DNA of 64,000 nt from Leishmania infantum JPCM5. Taxonomy: Eukaryota; Euglenozoa; Kinetoplastea; Trypanosomatida; Trypanosomatidae. Below are positions 35,201-45,018 of this stretch, one piece after another. The stretch spans positions 62,001-126,000 of the forward strand of contig NC_009409.2 of NCBI RefSeq assembly GCF_000002875.2. The letters are read 5' to 3'. The notes beneath the pieces are model-generated. The model searched no databases and was not told the DNA's origin. It saw only the letters and a program-made list of their open reading frames with translations. The translations under genes and the position numbers were made by a program. Each line of letters begins with the position of its first letter. The stretch's first letter is position 1.

Positions 35201-37258
35201 TCAGGCAGAGTACAGAAGCTCAGCCAAATCCATCTCGGCGGAGAAGACGGCCACTGGAAAGAGTGGTGCGGGGTGACGAGCGGGGCAGAAGCGAAATGCG
35301 ACGCCCATGGAGACACCCTCTACGTAAAACTCCAGCTCCCCGTGCTCCAGGTCCAGTCGTGCAGCCAGCTCCGATCCCGGCGCGTACGGGGCACCGTAGG
35401 GGCGTTCTGCGCCAGCGGAGGTGGTAGTGCTCACCCCCTGCGCGATTGCCCCGGTCGACAGGTACAGAAACGCGGGTGCCTCCGTCCCGTAACCTGTGAA
35501 GGCGCGGGTGGCGAATCCGAACGCCAGTGCGGGTGCGCGGCGCACCCTACCACCGCCGCCTCCACGGCCGCGCCGCTGCCGCCCCGAGGCGCGATGCATC
35601 GTCGTCGGCGATTCCCAGCGAAACGCGAAGGTCAGAGAGCCGCGCGTCAGGCCGAGGTTGCCCATCGCGTAGAAGGGGATAACCAGACGCTGCAGCACGT
35701 CTTCAAGACGTCCCTCGTACTCCCGCTCGATCAGTGCCAGCGCGTCCGTGGCGTCCGCTTTACAGACATATCCGTCGCTCGAGACGACGATGTTTCCGCT
35801 GTGTGCGATATCCCAGCGAAGTTGCCGCTGACGCCCACACGAAAGGGGCGCGACCGGGTCGGCATACGACCCTGTAGAGGGCGCTCGCCGCACTAGCGGA
35901 AGCTCGCCAGTGGTACGCAACGGAGGAGACGACGACGGTAGTGCCGGCGGCGTGCTTGACCAGAGGGCCGGGGTAGTGAGACGGTAGCGTCGCTGATGCG
36001 CACGGCAGGCTTCGAAGGACGCTGTTGCGCATAGCACACCAGTGCCGCTGGGTGGGCGCAGCGCTTCTTGAATGCGAGCTAGCTTCTGCTTGTAGGCTTC
36101 GTACAGGCGCTGCTCCTCGTCCTCGTGCATGTCGGTCACCGCGCGCTGTGCAGAATTCGGCTTGCGCGGTGATGCTCGTGATCCGTCCCCTTCAGAGGGC
36201 GGCGGCGACGGTGCGGGTCGCTGTGAAGTACGGCGCTCCTCTGACCGCACAAGCGCCCGTTGTGGAGAAGGCGACGAGGCCCCAGCACGCGTTATGGGCG
36301 CCGAAGCACACTGCTCGCTTGTAGAGAGCGACGGAGCTGCTTCCTTTGGGGGGGTGCACGGCTGCGGAGACGAACGCTGAGGGCTTGGGGTCTTGGATGG
36401 GTGCGGTTGAGGCGACACTGCTGAGCCTTTAGCTAAGCCATTGGCGGCAGCCGCTGGTGTCGCCAAGAAGGGCGATGGAGGCGCGCTGGGCTCGGCGGGT
36501 TGCTCCTGCGGCCTCTTGCTGGCGGCGGCAGGAGGCCCACAAGCGTCCACGCCGCCATTTGCCCCCCGCACATAGAGGCGGGCCTGCACATGTGCCGATG
36601 GCGGTGACGGAGAGCTGGGAGGCGCTGGTGCCTCCATCGAAAAGGCTCGCAACTCCTCGCCGACCTCATCGTGGGCGCATTCGGGTGGCGGTGAAGAAGA
36701 CGCCTCCGACCCGCCGTAACGTGATGCGTCGCCCGCAGCCTCCGAGGAAGGGGTTCGACCACACGGCACCGATACAGAGAGCCGTGCGGCAGACGAGGAC
36801 AACGGCGACAAGCGGGCTTCCAACCGCTGCCGCTGCTCCTCGGCAAGCTCTCGCTCCAGCTGCAGGATTTGACGCTGCCGCTCCGCCTCGCTAAGCGCTG
36901 CACGTGCTTCTGCCTCGGCCGACGGCCCTGCTGCTACTGCTGAGCGCAGAGGCGGCGCCGGTGCCGTCCAGCTGCCGTATGTGTAGGGGTTGGACGACAG
37001 TGGCGGGGGTACGGCATGCGATGCGGACGCGGCACTCGAGATGTAGGGGTCTGACAGGTACGCGGACGGATATGTGGCAGAGGCACTTAGCGCGCTGTAC
37101 AAGTTCGGCGTCATCGCTTCCGTGTACGACAACAGCGCCGACGCGTCGCGCACGGGAGACGGAGTTCCACTGAGTGGAATGGCAGAAGGGAACGGAGAGG
37201 GTCGCTGTTCGCCTCCGCCGAGCGACAGGGCAGACAGGAAGCCTTCATCGGAGATCAT
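35201..37258 (-). CDS. SPRY-domain protein with long disordered N-terminus
   Basis: A 685-residue protein. Residues 1-~470 are low-complexity Ser/Pro/Ala-rich, with one short Glu/Arg/Gln coiled coil near 120-150 and a helix near 385-405. The C-terminal ~200 residues fit a SPRY/B30.2 domain: a W-D-I-A-H-S-G-N-I-V-V-S-S-D-G segment, then LTFAFRWES, F-G-F-A-T, GSELAARLDLEHGELEFYVEG (SPRY: D-x-x-x-G-x-I-x-F-x-x-N-G), GVAFRF, and PLFPVAVF near the end. An Arg/Gly insert sits inside the domain. SPRY domains are protein-binding modules; the partner is unknown. An ATG also exists at 37426, but the intervening coding strand contains a splice-acceptor-like tract, so the ATG at 37258 is preferred (residue 57 of the longer frame). 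Confidence 0.82.
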   Translation of the reverse strand: MISDEGFLSALSLGGGEQRPSPFPSAIPLSGTPSPVRDASALLSYTEAMTPNLYSALSASATYPSAYLSDPYISSAASASHAVPPPLSSNPYTYGSWTAPAPPLRSAVAAGPSAEAEARAALSEAERQRQILQLERELAEEQRQRLEARLSPLSSSAARLSVSVPCGRTPSSEAAGDASRYGGSEASSSPPPECAHDEVGEELRAFSMEAPAPPSSPSPPSAHVQARLYVRGANGGVDACGPPAAASKRPQEQPAEPSAPPSPFLATPAAAANGLAKGSAVSPQPHPSKTPSPQRSSPQPCTPPKEAAPSLSTSEQCASAPITRAGASSPSPQRALVRSEERRTSQRPAPSPPPSEGDGSRASPRKPNSAQRAVTDMHEDEEQRLYEAYKQKLARIQEALRPPSGTGVLCATASFEACRAHQRRYRLTTPALWSSTPPALPSSSPPLRTTGELPLVRRAPSTGSYADPVAPLSCGRQRQLRWDIAHSGNIVVSSDGYVCKADATDALALIEREYEGRLEDVLQRLVIPFYAMGNLGLTRGSLTFAFRWESPTTMHRASGRQRRGRGGGGGRVRRAPALAFGFATRAFTGYGTEAPAFLYLSTGAIAQGVSTTTSAGAERPYGAPYAPGSELAARLDLEHGELEFYVEGVSMGVAFRFCPARHPAPLFPVAVFSAEMDLAELLYSA

Positions 37259-37366
37259 CGTGTCTAGTGGCTGCGTGGCACAAGCTGCTTGCTTAACTGC
37301 CGTGGGGGCAGCACGTCGCTGAGTACGTCTATGTTTTCGAACGTGGTGAGTCGGAGAGCGGCAATG

Positions 37367-37391
37367 CTCTTCGAGTAGAAGGAAAAAGAAA
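37367..37391 (-). promoter_or_regulatory. Candidate trans-splice acceptor for the SPRY gene
   Basis: On the coding strand a C/T tract (plus-strand purines 37373-37391) is followed by AG at plus 37367-37370 (CT). It lies between the two possible start codons and, if used, leaves only the ATG at 37258 in the mRNA. Confidence 0.4.
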
Positions 37392-39105
37392 CGCGGCTCC
37401 TTCGGCTGCCCTGCCCCACCGCTCATGTGAGGTTACGCCGACCGCAAACGGCAACCACAACCCCACCCGGTGCCGCCGCCTTCTTCTTGACTTTGCCCAC
37501 CTCATGAGAAGGGACGAAGGACAACCGTTTGAGGAAGACAATCGCCGCATTGACAAGAACGCATGACGCCGTGGGTGCGCGTGAGCGTGTGGATAAGCTC
37601 GGCGAGTGGATATCAAGGTCGTGGAGAGCACGAAAATGGCACAGATACGGTCAGCAGCACATAAGAGGCGCTGTGAGTCTTCACAAGCGCTGCCCCGTCA
37701 CCAATGAAACGGTGTTGAATGCACGTCCCCACAAGGTCCACAGAAGCGTGCTAGCAGGCAGACACAGAGCTATGGAAGCGCCTGTGCGAAAAAGCGGCGG
37801 CCCACTGCATCGCACACGGCCCCATCCCTGACGATAGCTGGTCGGCAGCCAAGGTACCACAAGCGGAGGCAGCGAAGGCTACACATATTCCGGCCCTTAT
37901 GCAGAGTCACACATACACGTATACATACTCATCTATATATACACACACATTTATACGCTCGCAGACATCATCCAAGACTATCTCCCGCTTGACCGCCGAA
38001 ACACAGGTGCAGCAGAGGATGGTCCCGGCGCAGCTGCGCGTTTAATGGTGTCACCTTCTTCCCACCGCCTCTTGGCCGCTTTCTTCCTCACTTTGCCTTC
38101 GCTTATTACTTTGGAAAACAACAACACAAATCCGGAGCGCACGTCGTGGGCGCTGCCTCCAACGTCGCTGTTTTGTGCGCTGCATGTGCGCAACCATTTG
38201 GGCGTATGGGTGGCTCCGTTATCCTCGCATACCGCACGACACGCGCGACAACGTGTACGTGATGGAGGCGGGGAGAGCTGGCAAATTATAATAATAACTA
38301 AGCAATGCTTCTTTCTATCAGCCGTCGTGCGTTCCTCTCCGCGCCAGTGCTGCTGCCCGCTGAAAACGTCGCTGCGCACACGTCGAATGAATGCCAGTGA
38401 GCTCCTCATCCCTTCTCCAGCGGGGGATGCGGGCTGCACACACACACACACGAGAAGACACGAATGATGCGCAGGTACGAGCTCCCGAACTCTCCTGCGC
38501 ACACGCGCACAGACCGCACGAGAAACGTGAAGAGAACACACGAAATCCAAGCACAGATCGAAGGAGGGGGGAGGGAAGGGGGGGCTTTACAGCGGCACCG
38601 GCATCACGCACGCGCGCGCGTGTGTATGGGCATAGAGAGAAAAACATACAACAAAAAAAAACGATAAGAAAGCAACGGCAACAACACCTTAGCACGCACG
38701 CTCGCAGGCGCACATACAGAGCGAGAGAGACGAATGGCTGAGCTAAGGATAAGGAGGACAGAAAGACAGAAAGGAAGACGTTGAGAGACATGCTAGCACG
38801 GGGGTGGGGTGGGTGGGTAAAGAATCGGACCAGAAGAGGGAGGAGATCCTCCAGATACACATACAGACAGGCACGCAGACCGGTCAACTGTACTCGTTTA
38901 GGTGCGGTGTGTGCGCGAGGAGGCACACGGAGCATGAAGCAAGGGTACAGAAAGACAGACTGTGATTGAGTGAGAGGGGGAAAAGGGACACTGACATGCA
39001 AGTGAGTCACGTCGACCTACGCACCCAGAGATGCGAGCGAATGGCACCCGCGACGGGAGACGCCGTGGCCGTGGGGAAAGACGGGCACCCATAACGACCC
39101 TCGCA
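37392..39105. other. Intergenic region (1.7 kb), no gene seen
   Basis: A mixed TA/CA simple stretch lies near 37908-37957, a CA tract near 38438-38452, and a GCGCGCGCGTGTG stretch near 38611-38625. The 190-aa minus frame at 37978-38550 has UTR-like composition and was not accepted. Confidence 0.55.
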
Positions 39106-39867
39106 TCACGGGCATGCCTGCAACACCTGCCGATCAGACCCCTTCATCTGGTTGGGGTAGAGGCGCACGCACTCGGCAGCAGCGATGCTCGTAGCGTTAC
39201 GGTAATTGCCATCGCGAGTGAGGATGACGCCGACGCAGACATCGACGCACGGCAACAAGCACTCCTCGTCCGTCAGGATTACCTCCACGTGGTAAATATT
39301 CTTCGCAAGCGCCGTGGCACGAGACATATCGGGGAGGACATGAGTGGCGCAGCAGAGAGGGCGGACGTCCCCGGCAGTGTGAGTGTCTTCCTCGATGCAG
39401 CCCACTTGGAACCAGTGGTGGCACCTCGTCTCGATGATAGGGTTCTCGCCTTCGACCCGGCACAGACAAATGGCGCACGTGTCAAGGACATCATCGACGC
39501 CCACCAGCCGACTGCTCGTCCCGAGCACCTGCGGCAGCAGTGTTGGCCCGTGGGGAAGAGTGTTGCCACCGAATAGCCGATGGAACGCGTGACTGCTCTT
39601 CGCTGGCATCGCCGAATGCGGCGTTGCAGCCGGTACATCTGCTGCCGAGCTGCGAGTCGCACCAGCACGCAATAGCATCTGCATCCTGTGACGCACCGCC
39701 ACGCGCGACCGCCAGTCCGACTCTGGACCAAGTCACTGGGCCAGCATCTCGTTCATACGCTGCACGTCAACACGCTTCTCGGCGTCGCTCAGCACCCGTG
39801 CGATGAGCCACGCGCCGTACGGCGCGAGGCTAAGCGTAAAGGAAACAACGATGCCGACACTTGCCAT
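39106..39867 (-). pseudogene. RING-finger-type gene fragment with in-frame TGA and a lost zinc ligand
   Basis: From the ATG at 39867 the frame encodes 44 residues with a hydrophobic, transmembrane-like segment (VGIVVSFTLSLAPYGAWLIA) and a basic/acidic helix, then hits TGA at plus 39733-39735. The same frame stays open after the stop and continues as protein-like sequence to 39106. It contains a RING-type pattern: CAIC, then RCHHWFQVGC, then RPLC where CPLC is expected, so the seventh zinc ligand is Arg. Both defects are one transition away from normal codons (CGA to TGA; TGC to CGC). If translated from the later ATG at 39684 it would give 192 residues without the membrane segment. Only 50 nt separate it from the upstream frame ending at 39918, too little for two separate mRNAs. 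Probably part of one decayed gene with that frame. Confidence 0.6.
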
Positions 39868-39917
39868 ACAGCGCGTTACTGGTGGCTGCGGCGCTGCCGT
39901 GGCGAGTGTCGTTCACC

Positions 39918-41138
39918 TTACGCACTGGTGGTCCTCCAGGGGGGGGGGGGCTTGATCGCCGTACTCTTGGGTACTGCGGCCCCTTCCTCGGAGCCGAAGC
40001 TGCTGGTGGTGAAGCCGGCGACTGCGTCCGACAACTTGTCACTGTTCTCATGGCCTTCGGTAGCCGTAACAGAGTTGCTGGGAGCCTTGTGAGACGACAG
40101 CGACGCGGCAGTGACGCCAAGGTGCTGAAAGCCCGTGGAATCATGGCTAACAGAATGCCTGCGCGCACGGCAGCTGGCAGACAAGACCTTCACGCCAGCC
40201 GCGTGACCGAACGCGTAGGTGAAATGCGGCGCGTGCATAAGGGGAAGCAGGTGCTGCTGTGGCTGCGTGTAAAAGAAGGCGGCGTACGTCATGCACGCGT
40301 CCAAGCCATAGCTCTTCCTGTGGCTAACTTGCGCATCGCTGCGCATATTGTACTTCGACTGCGCAGCGTCCGCCTCTTCATTGTCATAGACCATAGCCTG
40401 GAAGCCGACGCGGATGCCGCGCAGGCGACATGTGGCGCATGAGTAGCCAGCTGATACGTACGCACAGCCGGGAATCTCGAGCGGGTTGCACAGTTTTAGG
40501 TCTACAATAGCGTCACTGCGGGCAAAGGTCAGCTGCCTCGGCAGTCGCTCCAGCACGCTCATCACGTCCCTCACAGGACGCCGGGCGACGCAGGCGACGA
40601 AGTCATCATCATACTCCGGGCCCGGCAACCACTCCAGCGCTGGAAGCTTACCGAACGGCTTATTGACCATATACACGAGCAGCTCCTCGTTGCGCTGCGT
40701 GCTCTGCGCCACGGCACAGTGGAGGTGCTCCTCTAGCAGTGACACCGGCCGCCTTGGGAAGGCCAGGACCGCGCTTATGAGCCGCTCCACTATGCAGAGG
40801 TAGGACTGCGCCTCTGACGTGCCGTGGGCGAGGATGGTCTGCGTGAAGAAGCTCCTGTACGTCCACCACGTATCGGCGTCGAAGCCGGCGTATTCTAGCA
40901 TTACCAGAATTCGCCGTGCTGTATAGCGGAGTACTTCGACGTGCTTACTCCGCGGCAGAAGGCTATCCTCTGTGCTTCGGTGCCTCACGCTTTCTCACAA
41001 CTGCTGCGTCCGCTAGAGCGCCTGCGCGGTAGATATCTGGCGAATAGACTTGTCGATGCCATGATAGGAAGACGCAGATGACATGTACACAGGCATGCCG
41101 AGCAGCGCCACGAAGCCGACAACAACGGCAAACGTACG
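39918..41138 (-). pseudogene. Disrupted conserved-looking gene (N-terminal TM, unknown domain), two in-frame stops
   Basis: One reading frame holds a transmembrane-like segment (FAVVVGFVALLGMPVYM, coded near 41082-41132), continues to TAG at plus 41013-41015, six codons later meets TGA at 40995-40997, then runs open for 358 codons to TAA at 39918-39920. The sequence on both sides of the stops is protein-like (e.g. [21 protein letters not shown] after them), and no ATG precedes the membrane segment closely. Near the end is a 12-nt C-run on the coding strand (plus 39939-39950), where a one-base slip would change frame. If the gene is still active, the ATG at 40901 would give a 327-residue soluble protein. 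The family was not recognised. CAG-to-TAG and CGA-to-TGA changes would explain the stops; sequencing error is a less likely reason. Confidence 0.55.
39939..39950. repeat. G12 homopolymer (C12 on the coding strand)
   Basis: Twelve consecutive G on the plus strand, located where the reading frame of the 39918-41138 fragment would have to shift to join the RING fragment frame. Confidence 0.9.
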
Positions 41139-42756
41139 GAAGCGCTGAAGGCGTGGAAGGGGAGTGTGTGCGTGTGTGTATGTGTGTGATGTATGGGGAA
41201 GACGAAGGCACAGAGACACATAGACAGAGGGAGACGGAGAGGGGGAGGGAGGCAGACGGAGAGTGCCGCCGAGCCTACAAAACGGTCGACGCGAACCAGC
41301 GCCAGATAACAGCACGAATTACGAACACGCGCCCGCGCACACAAAAAAAGGTAAAGAGAGAGAAACACGTTCGTAGCGAAGCGGGCACGGAAAGGAGGAG
41401 GAGCAGCAGCAGCAGCAGCAGCAGCAGAGAGAGGTGAGAAAGGAGGAAGGAGAGGCGGAGAGATACACTCAGGAGAGAGCACGAGGCGAGGAGGCAAACA
41501 ATGGTGAAGAGAACACAATAATTACGAGAAATAGTAATAGAAAGGGAAAACGTATGCCCGAGAGGGAGGGGGTGGCCAGCACCGTCTCACCACTTCGCCC
41601 TCTCGCACCTCCTCTCTCTCCTCTTCCACTGATACTACGCACCGACGGCACCGACACAAAAGCAAGCCCGCAGGGGCGCCGCCGACGACTCAGGAGGGAG
41701 AGCAGGTATACAAACACACACACACAGATGAGAATCACTGCTCTGAAACACCACGACGATAGGGACCCGCTGTCCCTGAGCACGAGCAGAACAAGAAAAG
41801 AGACATCACCCAATATGCAATGTATGCCAGCCACCGTGTCTTCCCCTCCTCTCTGTCTGCGGTGCGCCTCGCCTGTGGCTGCTCTGTACGTGCGTGTGAG
41901 TGCACCCCTGAACGACGGGAGAAGGGGGGGGGGGCTGCGGTGTACGTGGGTGGGTATGTGAGGTGTGTGCTGCAGCTCTCAATAGCAATGCCTGGTGCAA
42001 CAACGCACTTTACGCGAAGAAGAGGGGAAGAAAAGACGGAAACACGCGTGCCGCACACATGCAAGCAGAAACCTCTGATGGCGTGGTGAGAGACACAGCT
42101 CATGGTGCAGACGGGTAGCATGTGTGGGTTTGTGTGTGTATGTGTGTGGCCGGTAAAGGAAGAGGAAGCAGAGAGTGTGTGAGAATGTGCCAGAGAATCA
42201 GAGAGAGAGACGCAGGCAAGCACCAGGTCTATAGAAAAAGCTTCAACAAGGAGATGCACCTCCGTACTTGTCATCCTCCCACGCTTCAAGCCGGGCCACG
42301 TGAGCGAGCGAGCTGGCAACCGCAATCACTGTTTCTTCGTCTCCCTCTTCTGGTTTTCGGGCCCTTGAATTTCCATGGCTACGCGCACACGCGCTCTTAA
42401 CGCGCGTACGCATGCGGGTGCATCTACCTTGCGACCATGCTCAAGACTCACTGAGAAGAATCTTTCTTAGATGCGCTCGTGAGCGCGACCGCATCGCTGT
42501 GCGTGCGTGTGTCGAGAAAGAGAGAGGATCACGTCTGCCCCATTAGAAAAAGCTCTGGGAAGCTACCCCTGAACACGCGGCGCATGCCGTCAAAGTCGGG
42601 GGGAGGGAGAGAGAGACAGAGAAGGCCTGGTGTGCCACAAAGGTGAAAAAGAAGCACACCAGCACCGGTGACGCGTCATTCTCTGTGCCAACTGCCCTTC
42701 TTTGCGCCCTCCCCCCGCCCTCCGCGCATGCACTCCTCACTTCCGCACCACGCCTG
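41139..42756. other. Intergenic region with CAG and TG tracts, no gene seen
   Basis: It holds the 3' UTR of the DUF1308 gene and the leader of the decayed gene. A GT tract lies near 41168-41190, a CAG run at 41402-41428, CA near 41716-41727, and GT near 42122-42148. Frames here translate into simple-repeat-rich sequence. Confidence 0.55.
41402..41428. repeat. (GCA)n trinucleotide microsatellite
   Basis: About nine GCA units in non-coding sequence. Confidence 0.9.
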
Positions 42757-45018
42757 CTAGGGGGTGATAACTGGGGGTTTCCTAGGGCCGTCACGCCGCC
42801 GCAGTCGGTACATCTTCTGCTCCGTAAGGGAGCGGGAAGGGTGAAAGCAAGCCTCGACATGCACGCCCTGCTCACGAGCGGCGTGGCACACCTGCTCATT
42901 CGCGGTAACAATGATGGCGTTGACAGCGTCGGCGAGGCCAAAGACAATCTTGTTGCGTAGGGACACCTTGCCGCTGAGTCGGAGATACTCCACAGAAGTG
43001 AAGATGGGCAGCGGGGGCGGCCAAGGACAAGAGTGCGGTGCTGCTGTGCCACGTCCGGTAACACTTGGCGCGCCATCGCCGCCGTCGTAGCCGCCTCCGC
43101 TGCACATATGGTGTCGCAAAAACGTGGTGTCCACCACACTCACAAGGCGCAGCAGACGTGCAGCACGCGCGACTTCCCGTGGTCCCGCAATCGTCTCCAG
43201 GATCCACTTAAACTCCTCGTACGTGATATCCGCCATGACCCAGTTGGGCTGCTGATGCAGTGAGGGCAAGGCAGACGCGGCAGCTCTCTCAACTCGGTCA
43301 CTATACTCGACCAGAAGAGTTGACTCGGCAAGAGGCACTGCTGCAGACGGTGCCGCAGCGGTTGCGGTAGCTGTGGCAGTGCCTTCGTGTGCGTTCTCGT
43401 CCGCGGAATCGGAGAACCGCTCTCGTGCCGCCGCCTCCAGAGGTCCGAGCCAGTCGAGCTCGGTCGGCACGATGAGAGCTGCGGGGATGGCCTGAGCGGG
43501 CTGCTTGACAGCTACAGACGGCTCTGCATCGGCCGCCGCGTTGTCGCACTGTAGCAGAAGGGCATGCTGTATAACCTGCTCCAGTGCATCTCTGGTGTAC
43601 CAGACGGTGTGAGAACGCAGCGCCGGCTCTAACACCTCCGCAACGGCGCGGCACTCGACGACTTCCTTGCGCTGCTGCTCTCGCAATACGCGGAACGGTG
43701 CCAGCCGCTCCATCCGCACACTGTGGGGCAGGCCATCCTCGTAGCAGCTCTGGGAGCAAAGCGTGACCAACGCGGTCGTGTCGAGGCAAATAACCGCAGG
43801 AGACGGCGCCAGCGGTGGAAGCCAGGTGGTGGTGGCCGACCGAGTGGGTGCCACCGGCGGCCCTTGTGCTCGAATTCGTCGTCGTGACACCTGCACGGTG
43901 TGGTCTACTGAACGCAATGCCCAGACAACACCGTGCGCCGCAAAGAACTTCTCCAGCGCGGGCGGCGGCGGGTGGAGCAGCACCACGGCCACCTGAGCGG
44001 CACGTCGGTGCGGCAGGCAGGTCCGTTTCGCGCGCTCGAGGAGGGCGAGAAGCATGTCGGTAAAAGGGCTGGCACCATTCACGTCCAGCGCCTCCGCCTC
44101 GAGCTCAAGGTTGCGCGCCGTAGTCGTCTTCACCTTGATCCAGCGGTGCTCGCTGCTGGAGACCACATCCACCTCGATGCGCATGTCCTCCCCGAAGGAG
44201 GTCCTGTGCGCGGTGTTCGACCCGTTCACCGAAGCTGAGGTCACATACTGCGGCGGTCCCACGTCACCGCTCACGGGCACGTAGACCCCGGTGATGTCAC
44301 GTTCGCGCTCAAGGCATGTGATAATAACGTCATAGTGTGACAAGGAGTTACACTGCGCACACGCCACTGCCGCCTCGAAGATGGCAGGTGGCACGACGAG
44401 CGAGTCGGGTGAGGTAGAAGACGTCGGCGCATGTGTGCACCCAGCCGCACTGAGTCCCTCTACCGCACGTCGCACATTGGCCGTCTCCTTACGGAGTCGG
44501 CTGCGGAGCTTGGCAATGCCTTTGCACGCCGCCAAGGTAGGTCTTTGGGGGCTCGCACGCGCCCTGCCGCTGATGGCCTGACATCCGCGACTGTCGTTTT
44601 CGGGGTGAGACGTCTGCGAGTGAGGTGCGGCGGTTGACACGGAAGCAACCTTTTCGGCTAACAGGCACTCCAGCCGGGAGTGGAGATCCTCTGCAACGCG
44701 CAGCAGCTGCACGAGAAACTTGCAGAGCGCGTGCGGCGAGCTCGAGGTGGTGAAGACCTCCTGGTGTCTGCCGTGTCCCTGACGCTGCCCGTGCTGCGCT
44801 GCATAAAGGTCCTTGCCAAAAGTGTCCGTGTCACCCACAGGCGCTTCTCCAGCGGCATCTGACGACACCGGAGATGTTGCGTCTGCGCTGTGCGTGCAGC
44901 TGCGGGACGTTGAGCTAGCGCCGCTGGAGTGGGAACTCACGTCCAAACGGGATGCCTCGAGCGCGTCTTCATCGTCGGCAGAGGATGGAATCGGCATCGC
45001 CTCATACAGCTGGTCCAT
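42757..45018 (-). CDS. DUF1308 / UPF0415 (C7orf25-like) protein
   Basis: A 753-residue protein. The N-terminal ~90 residues are Ser/Ala-rich. Residues ~280-300 contain a D-V-V-S-S-S-E-H-R-W-I-K-V-K-T strand pair, typical of the DUF1308 family ('W-x-x-V-K' after a hydrophobic strand), and residues ~408-420 contain VICLDTTALVTLCSQ, matching the family's N-L-D-x-T-x-L-I-x-x-V-S segment and resembling the first acidic strand of PIN-type nucleases. The C-terminal ~150 residues include a W-I-L-E-T-I-A-G-P segment and a V-F-G-L-A-D-A-V-N-A-I-I-V-T-A-N segment (family: f-G-t-g-D-x-x-x-a-x-T-x-T-A-N). Human C7orf25 is 421 residues; the extra length here is low-complexity insert. Function is unknown even in humans. 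The frame extends to 45033 only via GTG, so the ATG at 45018 was used. Confidence 0.82.
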   Translation of the reverse strand: MDQLYEAMPIPSSADDEDALEASRLDVSSHSSGASSTSRSCTHSADATSPVSSDAAGEAPVGDTDTFGKDLYAAQHGQRQGHGRHQEVFTTSSSPHALCKFLVQLLRVAEDLHSRLECLLAEKVASVSTAAPHSQTSHPENDSRGCQAISGRARASPQRPTLAACKGIAKLRSRLRKETANVRRAVEGLSAAGCTHAPTSSTSPDSLVVPPAIFEAAVACAQCNSLSHYDVIITCLERERDITGVYVPVSGDVGPPQYVTSASVNGSNTAHRTSFGEDMRIEVDVVSSSEHRWIKVKTTTARNLELEAEALDVNGASPFTDMLLALLERAKRTCLPHRRAAQVAVVLLHPPPPALEKFFAAHGVVWALRSVDHTVQVSRRRIRAQGPPVAPTRSATTTWLPPLAPSPAVICLDTTALVTLCSQSCYEDGLPHSVRMERLAPFRVLREQQRKEVVECRAVAEVLEPALRSHTVWYTRDALEQVIQHALLLQCDNAAADAEPSVAVKQPAQAIPAALIVPTELDWLGPLEAAARERFSDSADENAHEGTATATATAAAPSAAVPLAESTLLVEYSDRVERAAASALPSLHQQPNWVMADITYEEFKWILETIAGPREVARAARLLRLVSVVDTTFLRHHMCSGGGYDGGDGAPSVTGRGTAAPHSCPWPPPLPIFTSVEYLRLSGKVSLRNKIVFGLADAVNAIIVTANEQVCHAAREQGVHVEACFHPSRSLTEQKMYRLRRRDGPRKPPVITP

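Noticed and set aside
35201..37426. Longer start (37426) for the SPRY protein
   Set aside because: The extra 56 residues are coded by a pyrimidine-rich, acceptor-like leader and look unlike protein; the ATG at 37258 is preferred.
37978..38550. 190-codon minus-strand frame in the spacer before the SPRY gene
   Set aside because: Cys/Arg/Ser/Val-rich composition from spacer sequence, no domain, no ATG context that suggests a gene.
39733..39735. Selenocysteine as the explanation of the in-frame TGA
   Set aside because: Not favoured: the frame is also damaged elsewhere, the known trypanosomatid selenoproteins do not look like this one, and no SECIS element could be shown by eye.
40985..41103. 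Short frame with an Arg-rich, presequence-like start next to the decayed gene
   Set aside because: Only about 25 codons from its ATG before a stop; it overlaps the frame that carries the membrane segment, which has better protein character.
41735..42325. 196-codon minus-strand frame
   Set aside because: Runs through CA repeats (His/Thr runs) and has typical UTR translation composition.
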